This document shows positions 13,020-25,515 of a DNA stretch of 64,000 bases, piece after piece. Positions within the stretch are counted from its first letter, which is position 1, and each line of letters opens with the position of its first letter. Below the pieces are notes generated by a model. The model had not been told where the DNA came from, made no database searches, and was given only the letters and a program-made list of their open reading frames with translations. Position numbers and translations under genes: made by a program. Source of the stretch: Cephalotus follicularis (Eukaryota > Streptophyta > Magnoliopsida > Oxalidales > Cephalotaceae); assembly GCA_001972305.1 (NCBI GenBank), contig BDDD01000976.1:62001-126000 (forward strand). The letters are read 5' to 3'.

Positions 13020-13215
13020 GATGATACCATAAGGGTCATCCCTGAGATGACTGAAGAAGTCAGCCCGAGACGACTGAGAAGGGGGAGTCACCGACTGAGA
13101 TGTCTGAAATATGGCACCAATTGATATGACCCACCCCCTAATAGCCACCAACTGAGATGACTGAATAAGTCACCGACTGAGATGGTTGATTAGTCACCGA
13201 CGAAGATGACTGATG
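13020..13215. repeat. Degenerate repeat of TCACCGACTGAGATGACTGA
   Basis: Six to seven units of about 25-30 bases in D's LTR. It is the reverse complement of the motif at 9735-9890 in A's LTR. Confidence 0.7.
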
Positions 13216-15339
13216 AAGTCACCGAATGGGAGGACGCCACTTGGGTCACCCAATTATGATTGAACCAGGGAACACTGTCTTCTATGAGACTAAGACTTTA
13301 TGGATTGTTAGCATACTAGAACCTATGTGGAACTAGTGAATGGATGGATATTGAGATCTTAGTACTAGAATAGTCTCCCTTTATGGAATGGTATAGTTAT
13401 GGGATGTTGGTTAAATACTTATATATACTGGTATGGGACAGTATATTAATGTTGTTAACCTCTTGAATGTTATCATATGGATGAGATAGAAAGTTTAAGG
13501 ATATGGTTATTGAATGGTGATTGGAATTATTATGGAAAATGTATATCTCTAAATGATAGTTTTCATGGCATGGATTATATTGATATTAATTGTTATGCAT
13601 GCATCTCACTTATTGTACACATATCTACTACACTTCCATATGTTCTTTGCATATGTATATTATACACAACCTTCAGGTTGCTGACCCATTCATTGTAATG
13701 GATGGGTCAGGTCCAGGTGACGCGCAACAGTGATCAGCCAGGCTAAATCACAGAGTAAGGATCTATAACTCCTCCGACTTGCCTTACATAAAGTATGATG
13801 TGTAGTAAATGATGTATAAGATTTACTATTGAATAGTATTTGACCTGTCGGCCTGTGGCAGTGCATAAGATATATATCTGTGTTGATGTATTGAATATGG
13901 ATGGGTTCATCTATGGAGGTATTTGAATGATTATCTCCGCATGCGTATTGTATATTTCTGGATTTCTTCCTACGGGAGTGTGGTTTGCTGAGGGCTGATC
14001 CAATTTTTTAAATTCTATTTTCATTTATAGTGTCACACCCCCGTTTCGGTAAGACAACATTAAAGCGGTAAAGGCAATTAACATATAAATTCAGCTTATG
14101 CAAAACCATAAAATTTAAACATTTAAACAATACATCAGTTGCAGAAGCATAAGATTCATAAGCTGAAATACATGTTACGTGCATCCCATACTGCACGCTA
14201 CCAAAACAAGTCCGTCATAGTTAATATCCCACAAAACAGAGCGTGATTACAGTACAAGATTAAACAAAACCATAAGTACGGTACATCAGTAGTCCTTTAA
14301 CCAAAACCAGGTTTATTACAAAACAGGAGAAGCAAAATCAAGAACACAACAACTTGATCTTCGCCCATGCCAGTCCAACCGATCCACTGCATCAATCTGT
14401 AAAGTAGGGGGTTAGCCTTTGTCCTCACTCGGCTAAGTCATAAATGTAGCTCGGGATCAACATTAAATGCATGTCATGTAATGTATGCATAAATGATGCA
14501 GTGTAGGAAATACCAGTTCATACATATATATGAGAAATATATATTTTAACAGTAAAGTAAAATAACAGTGGGTACATATATAAGAAAATATATGTATGCA
14601 GGATCAGTACAGTAGTAACCCGGCCAGGGATACATCAACAAACACAAGAATGTCCGAGAAGGACCAACAGGCAGTACAGGATGTCCACGCAGGACTACAA
14701 CAGGCAGGATGTCCACATAGGACCACAAAAGGCAGTATGTGTAGCGCCGCCAACTCCTGGCCCCACACTACACTCCCACTCCAGTCCCTACATCAGGCAA
14801 CCGAGCGAGGCAACAGTACACTACAGTGAGTTACCCAGCCAACTCCTGGCTCCTAGGTCAACCCTACCACTAGCCGGCGCTGGCAGTCTCCGCCATGCAA
14901 CCAGTGGCTCAAGCACAAACACATAGCAATTCACAGAGCAAACAGTGAATTCAAGCAGTAACAGTACAGTAAACAGTAGTGATCATTTAGATCGATAACA
15001 GGCAGTTCTTTTTCAAATATTTTGAAAGTGATAATATTTGAAAATGTATTTTCAGTAGTTGGAATACCCTTGAACAATTTATTAGTGTAAACTGTTTATC
15101 AGTTTGTTCGAAAATATGTTATTAACCAATACATATTTTCATACTCAAAATAGCACATTTCGAGTTCACATATTTATTTCTAAATATCAAAACTTTAGAA
15201 ATCATAAACAATTCACAAACAGTACACAAACAGTCAGTAAACAGTGTATATGCAATGCATACAAATGCTCAAATGCACTCTAACAGGAATCGGTATCGTT
15301 TCGTATCGTTAGATAAAGAAAACCCCAAACAATACAAAA

Positions 15340-15670
15340 GACGTCGATGTCTACTCAGAAGGCGTCGATGTCTTCTCCATTAACGTCAATGTCCAAGTCC
15401 TTAGTGTCAGTGCGTTCTACAGCAGAAGGCGTCGATGTCCATTTCATACGCGTCGAAGCTCAAGGTCTGGAACCTTAGAACGACAGCGTATTGTTCACGG
15501 CGTCGACGCGTTAGGGTGGGAACCTTAGGCATCGACGTGTAATACGTCAAAACCCAAACGGATAGCCTAAGGCGTCGATGTCTTTCTATAGACGTCGATC
15601 CGTTTCACATCAGTAACCAGGCAAAACCCAAAAGACGTCGATGTTTATTAAAGGCGTCGACGTTTATCGA
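15340..15670. repeat. Cluster of GACGTCGATGTC motifs in E
   Basis: About 14 copies of GGCGTCGATGTC, GACGTCGATG and variants (CGTCAATG, GGCATCGACG) lie at 15-35 base spacing. It corresponds to the cluster at 63020-63130 in the G 3' LTR on the other strand. Confidence 0.75.
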
Positions 15671-16530
15671 GTAGCAGTCGTCTTCTTCCTCACGACTTAA
15701 CAAACAGTAGCCATTACAAACCATATTCATGAAAAATAACAGGTAATCAAGGCAGGAAACCAACATGCAGATACTCATTACATATCTAGCATATCATGGC
15801 ATCGATCCAGTGACCAAATCAATTCAAGAATCATGCATTTCATACACCAAAACCATAGACCATGGATGAATATCAATCTCAAGATTACAGTTATGGCTTT
15901 CCCTACCTTTTGTCCCAAGTTAGGAACTGGAAGGTCCACCTCTTTGCGTTCCAACCGGTCACAGCAGACTCTAGGTCCTTCCCGTTGCTGCAAGCCACTA
16001 GCTCCAAGCTCCAAGCTCCAACCAAGCTCAACAATGGTGGTTTGGTTTTCTCTCCTTAACTCTCTGTTTTCTTACCCTCACAGTGTTCCTCTCAAGCCTC
16101 TGGTTCTTTCCCAATCAGTAACAGCCAAAGGTAAGAGGTGAAGGCTGTCTTTTATGCAACTCACCCTCATTTCTTCTTCCTCTGTGTTTTTTTGTTGCAG
16201 GTCACATCTGTGTAGGACACCCCCCACCTCTGCATGCAGTATCTGGGCTCATTTTCTCAGTCCTTGTCTCAGCCTTCACGCAAGACAATGCCACGTTCTT
16301 TCTAACCATCCATTACATGCACACATGTCCCTCCCTTCTTTGCACTTGTTGCATGCTCATACCCATGGCACACTTGTCCTCACAACTTTAGTAATGCAGG
16401 TTAGGGAGTCATGTGCATGCACAACACGTCCTAATTCAAGCCTCAAGGCGCCTGCAAAAGGCCCTAACTAGATTCCTCTTTGCACGTTGTTTGTCAGCAG
16501 AGTAACGTGCCTGGCATTCGATGTTAACGC

Positions 16531-16603
16531 ATCGATGTCTTTCCAAAGATGTCGATGTCTTTCCAAAGACGTCGATGTCTTTCCAAAGACGTCGATGTCT
16601 TTC
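16531..16603. repeat. 20-bp tandem repeat with GTCGATG core in E
   Basis: About 3.5 copies of GTCGATGTCTTTCCAAAGAC. Each unit is nearly its own inverted copy (GTCTTT with AAAGAC). Diverged copies continue to about 16720. The layout resembles the 20-bp repeat at 18811-18873 in the copia LTR of K. Confidence 0.85.
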
Positions 16604-16904
16604 ACCATTTTACACAAGGGCGTCGATATCCTCGTCTGCATCGACGTGCATGCATGCAGCTACGTGCGCCATTTTTGCTTCAAGGACGTCGATGCGTTTC
16701 GAAAGACGTCGACCCGTTTCCCCCAGAACAACGTCGTTTTAGCCTTTTAACATTCTTTTAGCATAATTACTCTAAATTTAACATTATTAGAGTTTGGAAA
16801 ACATCATCAAAGTCTTGGAAATCCATTCTTTTATTAATTTCACAATAAAAACACATTACATTGTGAAATTACAACATAGGAGAAATCTCGGGCGTTACAT
16901 ATAG

Positions 16905-17082
16905 GGGGTATAGTCCGATAAACGGACACTACATGCCTTTTTTTGTAAAATTTTAAGAGTTAGAATTAAATGTATAGCACTTTTGGAGTATGATTCATAC
17001 TATATATTTAAAATTGCATAGATTAAATGGACAATGATCACGTGTCGGATCATGGGGTTTCCCTGTGGTTCGGGACGTGACA
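16905..17082 (+). repeat. Element D: LTR piece, right end
   Basis: It follows the TATAG duplication of E and ends GGTTCGGGACGTGACA at 17082, next to copia sequence. The start (CCGATAAACGGACACTACATGCC) is close to 32345-32375 in the CACTA interior, marking the same LTR family. Confidence 0.65.
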
Positions 17083-17992
17083 ACCTCGTCAAAACGGATG
17101 TTCCAACTACGAGATGCTTGCTTAAGGCCATAGATCGACCTTTGGAGTTTGCACACCATATGCGGAGAGTCCTTGGATGTAAACCCCTCGGGTTGGGACA
17201 TATAAATGTCCTCCTCAAGATGCCTATTCAAAAAGGCAGTCTTGACATCCATTTGCCATATCTCATAATCATAATGAGCGACAATAGCAAGCAAAATCTG
17301 AATGGATTTGAGCATCGTGACTGGTGAGAAATTTTTGGTATAGTCAACACCGTGTCTTTGTCTTTACCCTTTCGCGACCAATCGTGCTTTGTATGCCTCA
17401 ATATTTCCATCAGCGCTAACCTTTGTCTTGAAGATCCATTTGCAACCAATAGGCACTATGCCTTTAGGTGCAGGGACCAAGTTCCATACTTGGTTGGTGT
17501 ACATGGAATCCATTTTGGATTGCATGGCTTCCTGCCATACCTTCGAGTCATTGCTTTGCACTGCCTCTTGATAGCTGATAGGCTTGTCATCCTCGATGAC
17601 GTGGGTTTCGTCAGTGCCTTCCACGAGAAAACCATATCTCTAGGGCACCGTCGAAACCCTACATGATCTCCTCACTATAGGAGTGCCTAACCGAGATCTA
17701 ATCTAAGGTTGAGGTCTAACCTCAACTATGTCTCTAGAGGTACCAACCCCTAATTCCTCTTCGTCCTGTGGTTCTTCACCCAGTGGTAACTCTGGGAGTC
17801 CTACTCCGCTCCCACTGCTCCCTTGGAGTAGGAATTCCTTTTCAGGGAATACAGTATTGCGCGAAACAATAACCTTTTGTTCTCTAGGAATATATAAGTA
17901 GTATCCCCAGGTCTTTTTGGGATACCCCACAAAACAGCAACGGTCCGACCGTGCCTCCAGATTAGAAGGATCTAACCTTTTCACATGTGCTG
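17083..17992 (-). pseudogene. pol: Element M: Ty1/copia pol piece (integrase end and start of RT)
   Basis: Minus strand. Bases 17703-17992 give the end of copia integrase (AHVKRLDPSNLEARSDRC, FVGYPKKTWGYYLY). Bases 17364-17624 give the linker and start of the copia RT (WQEAMQSKMDSMYTNQVW, GCKWIFKTK, YKARLVAKG). Bases 16995-17315 overlap the RT core (MDVKTAFLN, EDIYMSQPEGF, LQRSIYGLKQASRSWN). D lies at one side and K at the other, so M is the oldest layer here. It is a broken fossil of which only this piece is visible. Confidence 0.85.
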
Positions 17993-19422
17993 TGTAAGAC
18001 TACAAGAGGGAGGTGAATTATAGTTTATGTAAATTTATGAACTTTTTCAATGATGAATACCCAAATAGAAAATTGAAATTCTAACGCCAAAACCATTCTT
18101 AAGCAATTCAAATATATCAATAAAATGACTATAAGTAAAAAAATAGAGTTTAGAAATTGCAAACACAGTGTTAGAGTGGTTCGGCTAAACTCTTGCCTAC
18201 GTCCACTTTTCCCAATACCTCATTGAGATTCAACTACTATTCAACATTGAATACAATCTCTAAATTACTTTACAAGAATAATTCGATGCACCTTACAGTT
18301 TTCTATTGAACTCAATCACCACATACACTTTCTAACCAAAGTGTAATAAGGGCTTACTCCCCCTAATAATCGAACTAATACAATGTTGGTTGGTGATCTT
18401 GTATAATCTCTATAAGGTTGGATATAGAATGAATAAGCTCACAACAACAACAGCTCAAAATATGCTCACAACAATAGCTTCAGATAACACTTGCCAATAA
18501 CAACTATAAAGCTCTTGAAATTGAAAGAATCCTGATATGAATGATTGTAGTGTTGGTTGTTGTTTTTTGTTGTGATTCAAGACTCCTATTTATATTGGTT
18601 TGCAAGATATAGCTGTTGGAATCAAATTGGAAAAGATTGCCTTTGATTTAGCGTTGATAAGAGATCATATCGCAATCTATTGCTAAAGCGTCGCCGGTAT
18701 CTAAGCGTCGGCGCTTAGATGTTACCATTACGCCTTATTTCGAGTCTCCCCATGTAAAGCTTCGTCGGTTTGGCAATTTCATCTTGGCTCTTAGTAAATC
18801 GTTGCCGCTTTAAGTAAAGCGTCGTCGCTTTAAGTAAAGCGTCGTCGCTTTAAGTAAAGCGTCGTCGCTTTGTATTTCCTATTCAGTCTTTATTCCTTAA
18901 CCATTGATGCTTAGTACACCTTGTCATCGCTTTGCAAATTTTCTTTGCCTCTGAGGTTTGCCTTCAAGCTTTGATGTATGACTTCGAGCTTTGGGCTCTG
19001 ACCTCTACCTCTGACCCCTACCTCCGAGTTATGCCTTCAAGCACCTATGTTTGAGTTTGAACTTTGAGCTCTGACCTCTGACCTCTGCCATCAAAGTCTG
19101 CCTTGGCTTCGGCGCTGTACCTTCAATTGCCCAAGCTCTGCCTCAGCTTCTGAGGTCTTCCTTCAATTGTCCGAGCTCTGCCTTCAATTTCCTGAGCTCT
19201 GCCTTAGCTTCTAAGGTCTTCCTTCAGCCTTTGAGCTCTGCACCTTAGGCCATCCATCCGCTAGAAAACGACCATCATATCCACGACATGATGTACAATC
19301 AAGGATCTCGAGACCAGTTCCTTTGCCTGAATTTCAACTTTGTCAACTTACACATAAACTGAAAATGATTAGATGCAAATATGTTATGATTAAAATTTAG
19401 GACTGAGACAAAAATGTCAACA
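17993..19422 (-). repeat. Element K left LTR (3' LTR), 1.43 kb
   Basis: Bounded by TGTAAGACTACAAGAGGG at 17993 and TGTCAACA at 19422. Its first 140 bases recur at 21896-22036. The middle carries GCGTCGTCGC motifs (18655-18925) and a CT-rich degenerate repeat of GAGCTCTGCCT words (18950-19240). Confidence 0.85.
18811..18873. repeat. 20-bp tandem repeat with GTCGTCG core in K LTR
   Basis: Three exact or near-exact copies of TTTAAGTAAAGCGTCGTCGC. AAAGCG and CGCTTT flank the core, so each unit is a dyad. Further diverged words (CGTCGGCGCTTAG) occur from 18690. Confidence 0.88.
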
Positions 19423-20189
19423 ATCTCTCCCTTTTTGATGATGACAAAAATTTTCCATAAGTATGAGCATAAAAGCATAAGTTGAAATATTATAAGAGAT
19501 AAAATATAGTTAAACAACTTAATTTAAAAATGAAACTATTAAAGAGTAAGAAATACTCTCCCCCTTAGTAGATATTTTCTGCCCCTTGGTAGATATTCTC
19601 CCCCTTAACCTCTGCCCCCCCCTCAACTTGTGCAATAACATATTGTTTCCCTTTTTTGTATAGCATCAAAAAGTTGAGTAAAACAACTTAAATCATCAAT
19701 AACCATTAACATTGAACATATATTAAATATTAAACATCCATTAAATATACAATTAAGCACAAAGAGTTTTGAGAGTTTAAATTACAAATGCAAGCATATA
19801 ATATAATGATTATCAAAACAAAATGATGAATGATGTGCAAAGCCAAAGGTCAATCATCCATCCCATCATCCCCATCATTTCCATCCCTAACATCATAATT
19901 GTCAGTGTCTTGATTAACTGCTTCATTTGTTGCATCTTCTTGGTGTTCTTCTGGACTCGATGAAGATGTCATGTCCTCGTCTCCAATAAGACCTTTCTCA
20001 ATGAGTTTTCTTTCAAGCCTTCAATAATCAATGAATTTTCAGAGAACTTACCCCCTTAAAACATTACATTTCCATGTTCACCAAAAAAAATTTCATATGA
20101 TAAATCCTTACAACTCATGTGCTTGGAGCATTCATTACAACATTGCCTGCTTTTGGATTTTATTTTCAAGCACTCATACAAAATGAAAA
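19423..20189 (-). other. Element K non-coding interior beside the 3' LTR
   Basis: AT-rich with CCCCTT runs (19555-19625), and no gene. It matches in position the non-coding tail of L (48776-49366) and includes the purine tract next to the LTR. Confidence 0.6.
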
Positions 20190-21840
20190 TATTTAACCTT
20201 TTGGTACCCAAGTGGTCTTAGGTCATTGCATGCTAGTAACTTTGGTTCCTTTGGGAACCCAAACTCTTTTGACTTTTACAAAAAGCATTTTTCTTGTAAG
20301 GACAATAAGAAGAGATATAATCAAACTTGTTAAAACAATTTTAAGTAATATTTGCATTTGCACTTTGCTTTTTAATAACATCCCTTTTAATTTATCCTTT
20401 TCAATATATTTCTTTCTTTCAAAGGAATTTTGATAATATTTGACATTATTCAATTCATTATAACCAAGTCCCGCTTTATCAAACACACATCTTTGTAATC
20501 CAAGCAAATTTTCCAATTTTTTACTACTATTTGAAAATATAGAAAATGATTTTTGTAAAGAATCAACTTCTTTTTTTAAATTTTCATTTTCTTTTTTAAG
20601 AACAGTTGAGAATTTTAAAGAAATATTTAAGGAATCTATTTCATTTTTATTATTACTATTTTCATTCTTTAAAGATTCATTTTCTTTTGATAGAACAAGA
20701 ATGTTTTTCTTGAGTCCTATATTTCTTAAACCAATATTTTCAAATTCATAGACTAAGTCATCATACACATTTTGTAATTCATCAAAAGAACCTCACTTTC
20801 GATTTCTTCATTTGCCATAAGACATAAATTAACCACTTCATCATCACTTTCCTCGTCGGAACATGAAGTGTTGTTATCACTCCACAAATCCTTGTTCTTT
20901 GACTTTTTGAAATTCTTTTTAAGCCTTGAGTAATCACTTTTGAAGTGCCCTGGTTTATTGCACTCATAGCAAATAATATCTTCATGCTTGCTCGTCTCTC
21001 CTTTTTTGAATATTTCCTTTCTTGTATGGTTTACCTCCAAATTTCTTCTTATTTGCGAGGAACCTTTTAAACTTCCTGGTGATTAGTGCCAGCTCTTGAT
21101 CACTATCATCATCAGTTTCCTCACTCATGGAAGACTTTAATGCTACTACTTTCTTCTTTCTTTTCTCTTTTTCTTCATCATTATCTTTTCTTATGATGGA
21201 CAATTATGAGTCATTATTGATCCTAGGAGGTCCTCCAATGGAAGAGTGTTGAGGTCTTTAGCTTCCTCGATAGTTGTCACCTTAGGCATCCATACTTTTG
21301 GTAAACACCTGAAAATCTTTCTTACCATTTCACTGTTAGTATAAACTTTATCAAGTCCTTGTAAAGCATTCGTAATATTCGTAAATCTATAAAACATAGT
21401 TTTTATGTTCTCATTTTCATGCATAGTAAACATTTCATAATCATGAACAAGCATGCTAATTTTGACTTTTTTACTTGATTAGTACCTTCATAAGTTACCT
21501 CAAGTCTATCCCACATATCTTTAACCGAAACACATGAAGATACTCTTTTAAAATCATTAGAATTAATAGCACAAATTATAATAAGTTTTGCTTTAGCATT
21601 CATTTGTACCCTTTTTCTATCTTCATCATTATATCTAATTCTAGGTTTAGAAAAAATTCCACCACTTTCATTTGTGGTGGTAGGCAAGTTTTGACCATCG
21701 ACAATTAGGTCCCAAAGGTTGTAATCTAAAGATTAGATAAAAATAGTCATTTTAGCTTTCCAATGCCTATAGTTATTACCATAAAAAAATGATGGCTTAG
21801 ATATGTTTTGGCTTTCACCGGTATTCATGTTCATGGCCAT
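20190..21840 (-). pseudogene. gag: Element K gag (UBN2 type with zinc knuckle), broken
   Basis: The start is at about 21840 (MAMNMNTGESQNISKPSFF). Then come the UBN2 copia gag region (SVKDMWDRLEVTYEGTNQVK, LVHDYEMFTMHENENIKTM, EAKDLNTLPLEDLLGSIM), a basic acidic-flanked linker, one CCHC knuckle (CYECNKPGHFKSDY, near 20930-20975) and a Lys/Glu/Asn-rich coiled-coil-like part (20250-20760). It ends in VWVPKGT, the same end as the gag of L. Gag forms the particle that carries the RNA. Fossil with several breaks. Confidence 0.85.
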
Positions 21841-21895
21841 AGATCTTTCAAACTCTAACAATTAAGAATAATAAGTTTACCGCTATGATACCAAT

Positions 21896-22036
21896 TTTAA
21901 GACTACAAGAGGGAGGTGAATTGTAGTTTATGTAAAGTTATGATCTTTTTCAAGGATGAATATCCAAATAGCAAATTGAAATTCTAATGCCAAAACAATT
22001 CTTAAGCAATTCAAATATATCAATAAAATGACTATA
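21896..22036 (-). repeat. Element K right LTR (5' LTR), first part before J
   Basis: It matches 17993-18133 at nearly every base (AAGACTACAAGAGGGAGG, GTTTATGTAAA) and stops where J's LTR begins at 22037. Confidence 0.88.
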
Positions 22037-25000
22037 TGACACGCACTATTCCCCAGCACCCCCGCCTGTGGACGGCCGTGCCAGGTGGAAGGATCCCCCA
22101 CCTGGATCCCTAACCAAAACCACAACAAACAAAGGCTAACGCTAAGGCCAGGGCATGCGTTAAAACACGCTGCCGAGCAGAGCCGCGCTCCCCAGGCCAA
22201 ACGCTCCCAAGGCATAAAAGCAAGAATTGCCCGAGCAGGAAAGAGGAATTTCCCATCCCCTCTAAGCCAAAAATGCCCTGCATGCCAGAAGAAACACACG
22301 GCAAAGAAGGGACAAAGAAGGAAGGGTAAAACTGTAAAATAACCCTTACTTAAAACCATTCCCACAACTCACCGTTTAACTAAAGGAAACAATACAACAC
22401 CCACTTAGCAACCACACCGTTTAACTAAAGGAACGCACACAACACCCACTTAGCAAATGGACCGTTTAACTAAAGGGAACACACACAACACCCACTGCCC
22501 AAACACACTATTCCACTAAAGAAACATGCCAGGGGAGGGAGCCAGGGCAAAGAACGTAACACTACGTCTTGCGTGGGGTCCCGGGTAGGGGATGCCAACA
22601 CCACATGACGTAACACAGGCCAGGCCTGCACCGTATCATAAGACATGCCTTCCACGGACGAGCCATCCTCGGGCATGTCCTCATTGGACGACCAACTTCG
22701 GACATGTCCTACCCGGGCATGTCCTCCCCAGGGCAAGACCCATACAAGTAAGGTTATGCCCAGGCACAAGAAAACGACAACATTTCACAAAAGGCTAAGC
22801 CTGGGGTCAACACAAGGGCCCAGGGACAAATGCCAAGCATTTGGGACAACTACCCGAGGTCCCACCAACACTCAAATTACACTACGGAGGTGTAATCTCA
22901 CCTCGGCCAAGTACCCAAGGGATCCACCGGGGCTCACCCACCAAAACGTCTCCAGGGGCCGAGTTGGTCCGAGGTAGGGAGGACGGGCAAAACTAACGAA
23001 AACTGCTTACTCCCACTTAACGCCTACGGCATGCCCGGGGACAACACCCGGGGATGCCACAAAACCCCAGCTTAGGGTCAACCAACCCGAGCTGCGAAGT
23101 CAACCTAAGGTTTGACCAACCACGAACAAAGCCACCCCTCCCCCGGCATCTCAGCAGAGGTGCCACGCACAAAAGGGCCCGGGGAGAAAAACTGAAGTTT
23201 CACCAAGGCGAGGACTGGGGAGACCTGCTCCTCTGCCCAGGGTCAAAAAATCCCCGAACTCATAAGTCATCCCTGCACACCCAAACACTTAACAAAAACA
23301 ACGCCAGGGCTGGGAAAATAGCTCAAACAACAAGTATATAAAACAAGAAAATTTATATACACGGTCCCCAGGCCAGGTGCCGAGGACACACAACATCCAA
23401 GAGTAAATACACATGTTTACAACAGGGGGTTACAAGGCATAGACATTAACAAAATTTATACAGCAACACCCCCCCTCCCCCCCTAAGAATGTCCCCAAAT
23501 GCATGAAGGTGTCTGTGGCCTAGGAGACATCCTATGGTGCTGCGTCCGGCGTCTATCTCACTCAACACGCTATCCTTAGTGGATCGCAAGAACACTGTTG
23601 CCCCGCTCCCCCTGCACACAAAACTGAGAGGGGATTAGTCCAACTGACTAGTGAGTAAGATCAAGGAATATCCTGGGCAAACCCATTTCCACCGGGGTGC
23701 CAAGAGTCAAGGTGAACGTGCCCTGCCCCAAATGGGCCAGGGACAACCATATCCACAGCTTAACAAAACAAGGTAGGGGTGAAAATATACAAGCATATCA
23801 ATAAAAAGGAAAACCCGAGGAGACGTAAGAGCTACCAACTCAATGACTGGCCTCAAGGAAAGAAGATAAACAACAGGTTCTATGTCAAAACATGCCAGGG
23901 ATCCAAGGATCAACAAAAGATCAACTCTAAGGATCAACAATTAGCAAGGGGACTACTGGTACTGTATCAATCAAAAGCACATTCCACACACGCACATGCA
24001 CACATCCAACTCACACACTTCCATAGCCGGAACCACCTCGGCAGCACAGATAACAACTCCGTTGACGTTCTATAAACGCGGTCATGGGCTACAGGACTTA
24101 ACACATCCCTCATATACGCATATAGATACCCACTTCCAGAGCACCGTATGAACATCGGTAGAAGGGCTACGCAAGAACTCCTCCCCCGGCAAATCACACG
24201 TTAGCGCACTTCACTACATGAACCTCGATTGAGGGGCTACGCAAGCCCACCCCCGTCGACAATCACGAGCTTAAAACTACACCAGGTTAACCTCGATCGA
24301 GAAGCTAACTCGTCGACAATCACATAGCATTTGTATCATCCAAGGGGCCCGAAAATCACCGCCCAGCTCCACCCTTGACGAGATAACAGAGGAGAACATC
24401 AGCTCAGAGGTAAGTGTATAACCACTTAGACCATCTCGTGCCGGCAATCTCATTCATAATCAAGTAACCTGTACCCGGTAACCAGTACCCGAGGACAACA
24501 ACACATGATATTAAAATAAAGCATGAATACTTAAACAGAAAGGGGAAACAATAAGTTCAACCTAAGCATTGAGCCTTCAGCTCGAAAACAACAATATTCA
24601 CATGCAATATCAACAAGATGATAGGAGAAGAAATCCTAGTTAAAGATAATATCATGGAAGGGCATATAAACAATAACTCTCAGTTTTCAATTGATAGAAA
24701 GAAGAACATCCCACTCACTAGTATCAGTAGCTTCCTTAGCTAGCTTCCTTGTTGCGCGGGCTACGTGCCTAGATCTTCCTCCGCAAGACCAACACACAAC
24801 AACACTTAGCTACCATGAACAACATCTCTGAAGCTATGCATGAACCTCATACATCCATGAAAACCAAGGCGAAGCTCTGACTCTGCCTCAAAGGTCGTGC
24901 CTTTACCAACCATGCGACGCACCAAAATGTACTAAGGAGGACACTCACCTGCTAGACGCGTAGACGGGTGAAAGAAAGTCCCAACCTCAAACAATGCTCA

Positions 25001-25326
25001 AAGCTTCAGAAGAAAGATGAAGAAGAAGGATGAAAGATGAAATCTCACTCTCCCAAATGCTTCTTCAGGCGTGAAAAGATGGATATGATATTTGCTGAAA
25101 GTCAACTGTCAAGCTTCCTAAGCAAGCTTTGCACATATCCCAACACTAACTAAACATCTCTTATCTGTTAACAATATACAAACCTTTGGGCCTCCACCAA
25201 GCCCAAACCAAACCAACATATACCCAAGGAAAAGAGTAGCCAAACCAACCACAACCAAGGAGAGTAAAAAATTTTTTCCCCTAAGCCCAAACATCAATTA
25301 ACCCGAAATTAAAGCGGGTCATTACA
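22037..25326 (-). repeat. Element J left LTR (3' LTR), 3.29 kb
   Basis: It starts TGACACGCAC at 22037 and ends GGGTCATTACA at 25326. Bases 22037-23585 match 36868-38453. It holds a tandem repeat of about 47 bases (22360-22520). Open frames on both strands recur in the other LTR copy and are taken as chance frames in GC-rich DNA. Confidence 0.88.
22360..22520. repeat. About 47-bp tandem repeat in J LTR
   Basis: Three to four copies of a unit containing CACCGTTTAACTAAAGG and CACAACACCCACTTAGC. The right LTR has four to five copies at 37200-37395, so copy number differs between the two LTRs. Confidence 0.85.
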
Positions 25327-25515
25327 TCCTCTCCACTTTAAGGAATTTTGTCCTCAAAATTCCAGCTCTGGTCCAGGGAACAAGTAAGGGTAACGCTCCC
25401 TCATCTGGTCCTCACATTCCCAGGTAGCCTCTTCTGCTACATGGTTTCTCCACAAGATCTTCACCAAGGGAATGGTCTTGTTCCTCAAAACCTGTTCTCT
25501 TTGGTCTAAGATCTG

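Larger units (their letters stand above)
11873..14030 (+). mobile_element. Element D: LTR piece, left part
   Basis: Non-coding. It begins at the end of A and runs to the E insertion; the remainder is 16905-17082. I read it as part of one long plus-strand LTR because the right piece ends in GGTTCGGGACGTGACA, close to the end of the H LTR (GGTTCGGGGAGTGACA), and bases 13680-13910 resemble 31990-32230 in the CACTA. Its start is not in the window, since A appears to be inserted in it. It holds the GTCGAC-type cluster (12185-12600), a 15-bp tandem repeat and a repeat of TCACCGACTGAGATG. No coding part was seen. Confidence 0.6.
14031..16899 (-). mobile_element. Element E: solo LTR of the G/I gypsy family, nested in D
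   Basis: It runs from TGTCACACCCCCGTTTCGG at 14031 to CTCGGGCGTTACA at 16899, 2869 bases, with an intact 5-bp duplication TATAG (14026-14030 and 16900-16904). On the minus strand it starts TGTAACGCCCGAG and ends GTGTGACA, the same ends as the G LTRs (56041 and 61834). Shared inner words include the TTTGCAGGCGCC stretch and the GACGTCGATGTC cluster. No interior or second LTR is present, as left by recombination between LTRs. Length agrees with the full LTR form of the family. Confidence 0.9.
17993..22036 (-). mobile_element. Element K: Ty1/copia LTR element, gag only, nested in M
   Basis: Minus strand. Left (3') LTR 17993-19422, interior 19423-21895, and the first part of the right (5') LTR 21896-22036 before J. 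The primer-binding site is at 21883-21894 (complement of TTGGTATCATAG). The purine tract, seen as CTCTCCCTTTTT, follows 19422. LTR ends are TGTAAGAC and GTCAACA on the plus strand. Only gag is recognised; no integrase or RT is present in the 2.5-kb interior. L has the same plan. Broken, several breaks. Confidence 0.85.

Noticed and set aside
22085-22342. 85-residue frame with CPACQKKH, also at 36917-37174
   Set aside because: Recurs only because it lies in both J LTRs. The Cys/His word is too short for a zinc finger, and frames also exist on the opposite strand.
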